Origin: Isotricha intestinalis
Lineage: Eukaryota; Ciliophora; Litostomatea; Vestibuliferida; Isotrichidae
Assembly (NCBI GenBank): GCA_023807065.1
Contig: JAJJLU010004046.1
Span: 1 to 19,767 of the forward strand
Length of the DNA: 19,767 nt
Direction: 5' to 3'
Program-made: the position numbers and the translations under genes
Notes under the pieces: model-generated
What the model was told of the DNA's origin: nothing
The model's input: the letters and a program-made list of their open reading frames with translations, nothing else
The model's database searches: none
In this document: one piece after another, positions 12,001 through 18,600 of the stretch
Position numbering within the stretch: position 1 is the first letter of the stretch
Layout of the letters: every line of letters begins with the position of its first letter

Positions 12001-15000
12001 AAAAACAGTTTTTTTTAGAGAAAACAAAGCAATTTTCATTATTTCAAATGGATTAGATCCAAAACTAAAATTTCCTCATCAATGGTTAAATTTATTTAAT
12101 AATGAAAAAGAATCTTTTGGTTTTTATTTTATACGTTCACCAGAAATTCCTATTAAGAATATTCCTGTTATTGAAAAAATATGGAAGGAATTTAAAGATA
12201 TAACAAAAGTTGAATTAACTATTTGTAATGGAGAAAATATTTTAAAAGGTGATAATTTTCTTATAAATATTTTTATAAATACAATTAAAAAATTCAAAAC
12301 TATACCTTCAAATTCAAATAATTATCAACCTCAATTCCCTACTCAAATTGAAATTATTCCAAAAAAATGTGAAAAATTAAAAAAGATGATGGAAATAAAA
12401 ATAATTATTAATATACCTATTTATATTCAGAAAAAAAATATTCTTTCTGAAAATTATAAATATGATTTAAGTATAATAAAAATAACCCAAAATTTTATGG
12501 TCAAAAATATTAAAAATATAGAAAAAGAAGAAAATATAATAGATATAAGTAAAGAAAATAATTTCATTGAAAACTTACCAGAGATAAACAATCAATTAAT
12601 GAATTCAATTTTTGTCCCAAATAAACCTACAATATATGCATCTTCTAATAGAGGTAATAGACTTTATTTACTAGGTTTAATTAATTTCTGTCTTACAAAT
12701 GGACAAGATATTAATATTTGGTTAGAAAAAAAAGCTGGATTAAGAAAAGACTATCAAATTTCAGTTATTATTGATTCTTCAATTTCATGTATGTATGGAT
12801 TAATGGGGATATATTCTTTAAATATAATTTTTAATTTCTTGAAAATAATTTATTCTATTCAAATTCCTTATTTTGATTTAATAATTGTAACAAAAAAAAA
12901 ATCCAATTGTTTTATGTTCGGGTCAAGACTCTTCTAATTGTTTATCAATTTCTTCTCCTATCTATTCTGCTTTACTTTCAATTTTATCTAAAAGTGAAGA
13001 TTCTTCCAATTTATTTGATACTATAACTACTGCAATGAAATTACAAACTTCTACATCTACAAAAAAAAAATTTATATTTATATTAATTGATGGTTTATTT
13101 GACAAAGATTATAAAATAAAGTTAAATCAATTAATATTAAATGCAGAAGAATTAGGCTTAATAACATTTGGAATTGGTTTAGGATATTATCCTTATGGAA
13201 TATCTCAAATATTTCCAAAATGTTTTTGGGTAATTGACTCTAGCCAAATTCAATTAGCTTTATCTGCTTTCTTTGGAAATGAAATTTCTTATTCTCAAGA
13301 AATTGAAGAAATAATTATAGATCTTGATAAATCAATCATTGAAGATTTTTTAAAAGAATTCAAAGAAAAAGGAGGAATTCAATATAAATCACTTCATTTT
13401 AAATTAAACAATGCCCACATTATATTTAGAAAATTTAGAAGAATTAATAAATTCTGATTTAATAAACGAAAAAACAAAAATAAATCCTAAATTAGATAAA
13501 AACAATACAATGTATAAAGAAGGTACTTTGAAAGGATTAAAAACATTAATTTGTGTTTTTTGGTCGAAATCAATCGCAGGAAGTCAAGAATCAGAATGGT
13601 TAGATTTTAAATATTTAATAAATAGATATGATAGTGCAACTCCTTGTTTGAAAGAAGCCTTTGATTATTATGGATTAGAAATTAAAATAGTTACTGATTA
13701 TGAAAAAGGTATTCAACATCTTCAAACTGGAAATTATTATTCTGTTTGGGTAATTTGTGGTGATGGTTCAGGAAAGTTACCAACGGGGGGAAATCCTAAC
13801 TTAGTTGGACAATTTATAGATTGCATTATTAAATTTTGGAAACATGGAGGTGCATTAGTTTGGTGGTGTGACAATGAACCTCTTTTCTATGAAGTTAATT
13901 TATTTTTAGAAAGAGTTGAATTTCCAGGAGGTGAAAAAACTAAATTAAGATATAATGGAAAACATTTAGGAGGAAAAAAAATGTATCAAGGAGATATAAA
14001 TCAAAATGAAAAAGGAGTATTTAATTTTAAAAGAATTTTTCAGGAAGGAAAATATCAACTTTATTCTTTAGCACATAATTTAGCTATAATTGATGAAGGT
14101 ACTACAGTTTCTTATGTTTAGGATAAATATGAAATTTATCCCTTTTTACCTTTAGCATATGATAATGAGGAAGGAATGTCAATTGTTTTTTGGAATTCAA
14201 AAGCAGATAAACTCAATGGAGATATTATAATTGATGGTAGGTTCACTAAACTTTTTAATGAATTAAATACAGAAGGAACTTATAGATATATTCAAAATAT
14301 TATTGCTTAGACCACCCAATTTTCAAGAAGAATTGGAGAATGTGGAGACAATTGGATTGAAGTTTTTAAAATTCCATCATTTACTCAAGAAATCAATTAT
14401 AAAGAAGTTTGGTCTGGATTTAAATCACAAAGATATTCTAATGAATTTGATATCATTTATATGATCGATGCAACAGCTTCAATGACAGATTACATTAAAG
14501 CTGCAAAAGATGAAGTATTAAATATTTCAAATTCTCTTTAGGAAAAATTCTCTACACTTAATTTTAATTTTGGATGTATTTTTTATAGAGATCCAATAGA
14601 TGATAAAAACCTTATTCATGAATTATTCCAATTAACAAATGATATCAAAACACTTCAAAACAGAATGAGTAAAGTGGAAGCCAAAGGAGGAGGAGATGAT
14701 TCAGAGGATTGGGTAGGAGCATATGACAAAGTTTTACATGATATAGGATGGAGGAATGGAACTAAATTAGTAATTCATATTGCAGATGCTCCTGCACATG
14801 GAAAAATTTTTAATGAAAAAGATAAACATGAGGAAGAACAAAATAAACTTCAACCTTTAATTGTTAAATGAGCAAAAAAAGAAATTAAAATAATTTCTTT
14901 TAATATAAAAAAAAATGCACAAAAATGTTTGGAGATTTGTAAAAAATATTATGATAAACAAGGTGGTCCATTGTATAAAATTTATGAATTTAAAGAAACT

Positions 15001-15081
15001 TCTTCAAGTTCAACTATAAGTGGACATTTCAAAGAATTAGTTATTGAAGCAGCAACTTGTGCATCACCCAAAAAATTTTAA
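1..15081 (+). CDS. Giant multi-AAA+ / triple-VWA protein, 5'-partial
   Basis: About 5,000 codons run from the left edge to TAA at 15079-15081; the start is outside the window. Seen: a series of AAA+ modules of the midasin/dynein-related type, long charged linkers, a beta-rich block, two VWA domains, a conserved alpha/beta domain and a last VWA domain. By analogy with midasin, such proteins are mechanochemical ATPases in which the AAA ring remodels a partner bound through the MIDAS metal site; which partner is unknown here. TAA and TAG are read through (3350, 3734, 4238, 6154, 6322, 7070, 7793, 10026, 14119, 14308, 14539), as is TGA (1402, 1627, 3170, 14869). The frame changes at least 18 times, usually at A or T runs, so this is either an indel-rich assembly or a decaying gene. 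Domain order stays intact across the breaks, which argues for one gene. No GT-AG mini-intron convincingly repairs the breaks I examined. Confidence 0.82.
3..713 (+). other. AAA+ module 1, C-terminal half
   Basis: Frame starting at base 3. The Walker A motif lies left of the window. The first residues (TPETSVSDLIGKY) match the conserved segment after Walker A in midasin-type modules (ET.VSDLIG.Y). A Walker B-like stretch, VFDNINLAQ, lies around 129-155, followed by VIERLNSLLEP and then a sensor strand (FIFIATCEN) and LSPAFLNRLN, the sensor/arginine-finger region. The acidic pair of Walker B is Asp-Asn rather than Asp-Glu, so ATP could bind but hydrolysis at this site may be weak. The helical lid follows to about 700. 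The frame then changes at a run of five A at 713-717. Confidence 0.75.
714..1660 (+). other. AAA+ module 2, complete Walker A and B
   Basis: This is the best preserved ATPase site in the window. PVCLIGSTGIGKTS gives a canonical Walker A (GSTGIGKTS at 782-808). ETQIDDLFGTY follows, then the Walker B FIADELNLAE (about 974-1003) with the Asp-Glu pair, then a sensor-like FFFIACQND and IIRKRIKFF, which fits the arginine-finger region. The lid (GIWSMRNIRKLFRRI, about 1345-1390) matches the usual '.SMR.I.KL.RRI' pattern, but in a different frame after a break near 1303 next to a T run. Two in-frame TGA codons (1402-1404, 1627-1629) lie where Trp is plausible (NQQL-W-EKND, LMN-W-KIG). Most likely the active ATPase site of the visible part of the protein. 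Confidence 0.85.
1661..3040 (+). other. AAA+ module 3, degenerate site
   Basis: A Walker A-like loop, CGLSGYKTF, is at 1744-1770; it keeps Gly-x-x-Gly-x-Lys-Thr but not the full GxxGxGK[ST]. LYQETSISQLLGS follows, the equivalent of the ET..SDLIG segment. After a charged insertion (about 1890-2250) and a frame change at the ten-A run near 2091-2100, the Walker B position reads IILKNITNL (about 2375-2405): both acidic residues are gone. FRIIGICSSE and LSEAAKNRFTILYT complete the sensor and arginine-finger regions. Likely a structural, non-hydrolysing module. The length from Walker A to Walker B is large because of the insertion. Confidence 0.72.
3041..3740 (+). other. AAA+ module 4, Walker B altered
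   Basis: Walker A is GSSGKGKKTA at 3116-3145, preceded by FPLIIE, with the usual glycine-rich P-loop and Lys-Thr. TGA at 3170-3172 is in frame directly after it (KEIL-W-YEIVYIP). The Walker B strand is KIIVIENLEQASS (about 3323-3361), with Glu-Asn instead of Asp-Glu and a TAA codon (3350-3352) read as Gln or Glu inside it. The sensor strand GTFNLIATFDPTT follows. Nucleotide binding looks possible and hydrolysis doubtful. The frame is open from about 2100 to 4552 apart from reassigned codons, the longest unbroken stretch of the AAA array. Confidence 0.75.
3741..4940 (+). other. AAA+ module 5, midasin-like, Walker B Glu lost
   Basis: LTPVQRIGLIFMLLS precedes the Walker A GPKASGKSF (4061-4087). 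Walker B is WILLDGIESAQPELFERI (about 4487-4540), where the usual LLDE.NLA..EVLERL has Gly in place of the catalytic Glu. The following segment (NPSLNLYEKG, about 4566-4595) corresponds to the 'nERG' loop, and HKNFRLFITYNP with LSPRFLNKC (about 4643-4728) matches the midasin 'HPNFRLF.T.NP...LS.A..NR' block. It is crossed by two compensating frame changes (near 4553 and 4632). TAA at 4238-4240 is read through. FAGRRIFSGRSLNF (about 4900-4942) ends the lid. This is the most midasin-like of the modules. Confidence 0.8.
4941..8217 (+). other. Long charged helical linker of the giant protein
   Basis: About 1,090 codons rich in Lys, Glu, Asn, Ile and Leu, with few aromatic or Gly/Pro residues, as expected for extended helices or coiled coil. 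Clear heptad-like stretches include 6140-6330 and 7800-7945. Frames change near 4941, 5250 (eleven-A run), 5985, 6560 and 7947 (nine-A run). TAA codons at 6154-6156, 6322-6324, 7070-7072 and 7793-7795 are in frame. No enzymatic motif is recognised. In midasin and dynein a linker follows the AAA ring, so a mechanical or scaffold role is a reasonable inference. Confidence 0.6.
8218..10028 (+). other. Beta-rich region of the giant protein
   Basis: Two nearly contiguous open stretches (frame changes near 9366 at a T run) encode alternating hydrophobic/polar strands with many Asn, Tyr and Ile residues, for example FTIKLEKESYIYIPFNG near 8227 and GLINIYITEKLFIPIEINAD near 9575. A helical insert lies at about 8520-8900. 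The pattern fits several beta-sandwich domains in series, perhaps Ig-like, but I cannot assign a family. It sits between the helical linker and the VWA region, a place where midasin has no such block. It may present a binding surface or spacer. Confidence 0.5.
11133..11174 (+). repeat. Two 21-bp in-frame tandem repeats
   Basis: Units 11133-11153 and 11154-11174 differ at one base and encode MKNIESN and MKNIDSN. They lie in the low-complexity linker before VWA 1. The length is a multiple of three, so the frame is kept. Probably replication slippage. Confidence 0.9.
11411..11440 (+). repeat. Two 15-bp in-frame tandem repeats
   Basis: Units 11411-11425 and 11426-11440 differ at one base and give the peptide series KKFKEKKFEE. 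As with the 21-bp repeat nearby, the length keeps the frame. Confidence 0.85.
11730..12380 (+). other. VWA domain 1
   Basis: The first strand and MIDAS-like motif are CVIIGIDCSRT (Asp codon at 11754), a DxSxT variant of DxSxS. IPYSIVIFADYKFQYII (about 11838-11890) fits the second beta strand after the first helix. After a frame change at the eight-T run near 12009-12016, IFIISNGLDPKLKFP is a typical VWA 'iISDGlDp' strand, with Asn for the usual Asp, and then FGFYFI. Midasin carries one C-terminal VWA that binds partners through its metal site; this may be the equivalent. The altered last motif position and the Asn could weaken metal binding. Confidence 0.75.
12590..13400 (+). other. VWA domain 2 with intact DxSxS
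   Basis: QISVIIDSSISCMYG carries a full MIDAS motif (Asp codon at 12773-12775, DSSIS). FDLIIVTKK is the second strand. After a frame change at the run of about ten A near 12891-12900, LSISSPIYSALLSIL and KKFIFILIDGLFDKD (about 13062-13105) fit the later strands including the 'iliDG..d' signature, followed by LGLITFGIGLGYYPYG. The repeat of the VWA fold directly after VWA 1 suggests an internal duplication or a tandem adaptor. This domain keeps the better metal site of the two. Confidence 0.8.
13411..14360 (+). other. Conserved alpha/beta domain, family uncertain
   Basis: Open in one frame, with TAG read through at 14119-14121 and 14308-14310. It has a higher density of Gly, Trp and Cys than anything before it: LKTLICVFWSKSI, YYSVWVICGDGSGKLP, GGALVWWCDNEPLFYE, and later GDIIIDGRFTKLFNELNT. 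Alternating beta strands and helices with glycine turns suggest a Rossmann-like fold, perhaps related to class-I glutamine-amidotransferase-like domains. I see no confirmed catalytic triad, so enzyme activity is not claimed. It joins VWA 2 to VWA 3 without a linker of note and looks under strong constraint. Confidence 0.55.
14119..14541 (+). other. Three in-frame TAG codons read as sense
   Basis: TAG at 14119-14121 (VSYV-x-DKYEI), 14308-14310 (NIIA-x-TTQFS) and 14539-14541 (SNSL-x-EKFST) interrupt a frame that is otherwise open and conserved from 13411 to 15078. Gln is the simplest reading by analogy with Condylostoma and karyorelict ciliates; Glu is not excluded. Confidence 0.85.
14440..15081 (+). 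other. VWA domain 3, vwkA-like, C-terminal end
   Basis: FDIIYMIDATASMTDYI gives a MIDAS motif of the DxTxS form (Asp codon at 14467-14469), followed by AAKDEVLNISNSL and FGCIFYRDPIDD. This resembles the VWA domain of Dictyostelium VwkA-type alpha-kinases ('vIDTTGSM...AKD...YRD..D'), but no kinase domain follows. GGGDDSEDWVGAYDKVL and KLVIHIADAPAHG supply the expected Thr/Asp metal-site neighbourhood and the strand with the conserved 'l..DAPaHG'. TAG (14539-14541) and TGA (14869-14871, K-W-AKKEI) are in frame. The domain ends in CASPKKF just before TAA, so it is the true C terminus. Confidence 0.82.
14869..14871 (+). other. In-frame TGA read as Trp
   Basis: TGA lies inside VWA 3 between PLIVK and AKKEIKIISF with conserved sequence on both sides in the same frame. 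Trp or another aromatic is common before the 'ak...I.i..i' strand of this domain. TGA at 1402-1404, 1627-1629 and 3170-3172 are in the same situation. Confidence 0.8.
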
Positions 15082-15092
15082 TTTTAAATAAA
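15079..15092 (+). terminator. Probable translation end and AATAAA
   Basis: The VWA 3 frame meets TAA at 15079-15081 and again at 15085-15087, and AATAAA overlaps at 15087-15092. Coding character (A over T, G over C on the plus strand) disappears here. Since TAA is a sense codon elsewhere in the same gene, termination would have to depend on position near the mRNA end, as proposed for Condylostoma. Confidence 0.6.
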
Positions 15093-15099
15093 AGGTTTG

Positions 15100-16950
15100 T
15101 TAAAATTATAATATTTCAATACAATTTTATTATTGTTTCAAATTTTTTTAACATCAAATCAATTTCCTATAAATTATAATAAAATATTTTTTTATTTATT
15201 GAACAAAATGATTTATCTAAAAACTTATTATCTAAAAAAAAATATTATTTAAAAAAGTAAATTATATAAATTAAAAAATATTATTTTTTCCTAAAATCTA
15301 TATTTTTAATAAAACAATAATGATAATAAAATTTTATTTAAAATATAATTGAAAGTGTATTTTCAAAAACATTAGTACTTATTTTTTATAAGTTCAATAT
15401 TTATGGAATTATCAAATAATAATTCATTTATTATCTTTTAATTGGATGAGAGAAAAAGTAATTTTAATTAATTATTTTCAAAATTAATGAAATGAATTCA
15501 TTTTTTTAGATGATTCCTTAATGATAAATTTAAAATTTCATAAGTTTCATTGAAATTTATAAATAAATTTAATTAAATATCTTAAAAAATTTATACATTT
15601 TTTTAAATAAAACATTAATTTCTTTATTGTTTTCTTATAAAATTTAGATTATATTATTTATACCATTTAAATAGTTTTATTAGTTGATTATTTGTTCTGA
15701 AATATTAAAAAATTTCAAAATATTATTATGATTCAATTTTTTATTTGTTTATTTGAAGGTATTAAATATATTCTAGTTTTATTTATATCGTTCTATATTT
15801 TTGATTACATTAACTTTTTTTCCATTTTTTAATTTTATAACAACTTTTTTCGGTAATAAATTATACAAACAGATTAAAAATAAGTTATAATTGCTATAAA
15901 TTCATTTGTAATTTTATCACATTTCATTTTTTATTTTTAATTTCTTTTCCTAATATTAATTTAAACGATAAGTATGAATTTCATTTATTTGAAAATATAT
16001 GAATTAAAATGTTATCTTATTAGTTCACTTTTATTTAATTTTATCATCTTCTTCCAATTTTATTTCTTTTTATATATTAATTTTTTATCAAAATAAAAAA
16101 ATTATTAATTCTACTTTTTTGTCTGGTTCATTAGAATCATTATACCTAAATTTAGATTTTGGAATTTTTTCAAATTTATTATTATAATATTAATATTGAG
16201 TATAATTCATTTCATTGCTATTTTTTTTTTGTTGAATAATTTTTTATGATTATTTTAATTTTAATTCAAAATTATGATTAAATTATTTATTAAATATATT
16301 TCAAATTTTTTCCTTCAATATTATTTAAATCAAATATTATATATTCTCTTGCTTCAATGATATATATTGATATAATAATATTTATTTTTTTTAATTTATT
16401 CATTATTTTGATAAAAAAATAACTTTAAATTTGTCTATTTCAATAAAATTAATAAAAGATTGATTTTGTTCTTCTTTTACAATTATATCAATTTTATTGC
16501 AATAAATAAACAATTCTTAAAAGACTATCTAGATTTATTTTTCTTTCTTCTTTTTCTATTTTCATTTTTTTTTAATCTTTCTTCAATTTCCTTAAATATA
16601 TCTATTTCGTTTAATATTAAAACATTCATATTTAATAATGAATTTACATTCTCTATTTTTAAATATAAATTCATTTTTACAATTATATCTTCCATTAAGA
16701 TATTGTTCATTTTATCAAGAATTAACTTTATATTCTTAATTAATTAATTCGGTACATTATGGACTTATACATTTTTTATCTTATATTCTATCATTTTCAT
16801 TTATTAGAAATACATTCCCCATTTTATAATTTAGAATTTTTTAATAAATATAAATAGAATTTATTATATTTCCTTCTTTACATTCATTATACAAACTTAA
16901 AAAAATAATTAATATAATTATCATCAATTATTATATATAAAGAATAATAA
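15100..16950 (-). pseudogene. Frame-broken coding-like sequence, unrecognised
   Basis: No convincing plus-strand gene is present. Read on the minus strand with TAA/TAG and TGA as sense, several long pieces look like the same A-rich coding style as the giant gene: around 16900-16760 (LYNECKEGNIINSIYIY), 16710-16525 (MEDIIVKMNLYLKIENV and EIDIFKEIEERLKKNE, helical), 16490-16300 (VKEEQNQSFINFIEIDKF, IIEAREYIIFDLNNIEG), 16190-16100 (FEKIPKSKFRYNDSNEPDKK) and 15560-15370 (NETYEILNLSLRNHL). They lie in different frames, so the gene is either eroded or indel-ridden. It converges on the giant gene. I recognise no family; the ATPase fragment to its right does not continue into it. Chance open reading is easier in AT-rich sequence with no stops, hence the modest confidence. 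Confidence 0.4.
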
Positions 16951-16958
16951 TTATTTTA

Positions 16959-17945
16959 AAAATTTATTAATAATAATATCTTCTTTAATAAAGAAATGTA
17001 TTAATTTATTGAATAAAAATGAACATTTTTTAATAAAAATAACATATTTTTATGATAATGATCTTGATGATTTACCAAATACATTAAATTCAATTTTCTC
17101 AACATTACCATTTCTTTCTACACAATTTATTCCTGATAGAATCAAAGGAGAAGGCAATTTTTTATCACCTCTTTTATATAATTCATAATATTTATCGAAT
17201 TTTTCTTTTTTCATTGAGTCTGATTCTCCTTTTAAAGTACTTTCGCCCATTTTTATACCATTTCCTTCTATTAAAAGAATATCAACAGCCATAATATCAC
17301 CATAATTTATCATAATTAAATTGCCTAAGAGTAAATCATCACTGATATGATCTTTTGGTTGAACTTTAAGTATTAATTTATATTTAGTATCTTCGGCTTG
17401 GACTTCATTTAACTCATGGAATTTTTTTCTTTTTGGTAATCAGTTATAGATCCGACTAAAACGACAATTAAAACTGCCACTACTATACTTACACCATCTA
17501 CCCAGTCTTTTGAGGATCATCTCAAAAAGTCAACCTAAGATTATTGATACTATTGCATCTACTAATAATATTCTTACCATTAAATTTTTCATCCTTCTCA
17601 TACACAACAACAAAAATGTGGAACTTCTTAGACAAAAACTTTATTCTTTCCAAAGGCTTGTTCTCTTCCGGTTAAATCTGTGATGCCTTTTCAGTATCTG
17701 TTTTTAATCCTGAAATTAATTCTGAGACTGGTTTATTTTCAAAGTATTTTATATCCTGGAAATCAGCTCCTCGTTCTTTATATTTTCCCATCAAGCCTTT
17801 TAATTCCATAACATCTATTTTAAATAAAGATGAATTTTTATTTGAATTTTTGGCTTCATCTGATATGAGATCATTTTCTTTTTGTGGAGTATTAATATTT
17901 ACTTTTTCTGCCATTTGTTCATCTTTGGCTCCGTATATTTTATCA
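16959..17945. repeat. Direct repeat, copy 1
   Basis: Nearly identical to 18508-19493 in the same orientation, offset about 1,549 bases, with only scattered substitutions and a few small indels. The shared sequence starts at AAAATTTATTAATAAT and ends at the TTTTATCA before position 17946. To its right the sequence differs completely from that beside copy 2. No terminal inverted repeats or target-site duplication were seen, so it does not look like a transposon. Confidence 0.93.
17050..17945 (-). pseudogene. Ca2+-ATPase (P2B type) N-terminal fragment, copy 1
   Basis: Reads right to left. It begins mid-gene at the repeat edge (EKVNINTPQKE near 17900), then the PMCA-type N-terminal segment (FKIDVMELKGLMGKY, LKTD, then DLTGREQAFGKN), the first membrane helix (KNLMVRILLVDAIVSIILG, with TGA as Trp after it), KDWVDG plus a hydrophobic stretch (about 17500-17450) ending in DYQKEK, and the actuator domain (about 17400-17055) with GNGIKMGESTLKGESD. 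Plasma-membrane Ca2+ pumps normally continue to DKTGT and the nucleotide-binding domain; none of that is here. At least four frame changes, loss of the start, and Lys for Thr in the TGES catalytic loop make it non-functional. The ORF beginning at 17914 uses an internal Met. Confidence 0.8.
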
Positions 17946-18600
17946 AATTAAAAATAGAAAAAAATTGGTTTGGAATTTTTAAAGTTTTATTTATTGGAAT
18001 TTGTGAAGTTACATTAGGAGTTATATTAAAATTATCAACAAGAAATGATTTTAGATTAATTGATGAAGGATTTTCTGATATTGAATAAGCAATTAATTGT
18101 ATGACAAGAGAAAAACAATTTATTTGGAATGAATTTGGACAAAAAAAAATTAAATATTTTTAATTAATTTACCTGTATATTTTGTGGTTTCTTATGTAAT
18201 GAAGGGATTTAAATTTAATTATAAAAAACCTGAAGTTATTTCTGGAAAAGAGATTTTAAAAACTATTGGAAAAGAAGTTTTTAAAAGAGGTGGTAACTAT
18301 TTATGAAAAAAAATAATGAATAAATATATTATGAAATGGATTAAAGATATAATAAAAAAATTAAAAGATTATTTTGTCAAAAAATTAATGAATTTTTAAA
18401 AATATTATTTATTGATGATAAAAAATCAATTCAAAAATATGATTTTGATTATTTCAAATAAAGTAAATGGATAAATTATTTTTTTAATAAAATTGAAGAA
18501 AGTTTCCAAAATTTATTAATAATAATATCTTCTTTAATAAAGAAATTTATTAATTTATTGAATGAAAATGAAATTTTTTTAATAAAAATAACATATTTTT
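17946..18600 (+). pseudogene. Fragment of a hydrophobic-domain protein
   Basis: Plus-strand coding-like sequence between the two ATPase fragments. FGIFKVLFIGICEVTLGV is a probable membrane or buried helix, followed by LIDEGFSDIE-x-AINCMTRE with TAA (18086-18088) read as sense, and FIWNEFGQKKIKYF. From memory this resembles the 'G..Q...G......I.EG.SD..YAI......FSW..Y..QK' hydrophobic domain found in large proteins of ciliates and bdelloid rotifers; I cannot confirm that. Frame changes occur near 18160 and 18360. NYLWKKIM (about 18295-18320) has TGA as Trp. The reading continues into the first about 90 bases of repeat copy 2. No start or stop is defined, so it is a remnant. Confidence 0.5.

Noticed and set aside
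1290..13420. Tiny GT-AG introns of 15-20 bases as the cause of the frame changes
   Set aside because: At the breaks I inspected there was no consistent GT...AG pair whose removal restores the frame, and most breaks sit at plain A or T runs.
1..15081. Dynein heavy chain
   Set aside because: The AAA modules are of the dynein/midasin type, but there is no recognisable stalk or microtubule-binding region, and three VWA domains follow.
16460..16747. Plus-strand hydrophobic ORF of 95 codons
   Set aside because: Phe/Ile-rich sequence of this kind is the complement of A-rich coding on the minus strand, which here reads as a helical Lys/Glu-rich segment.
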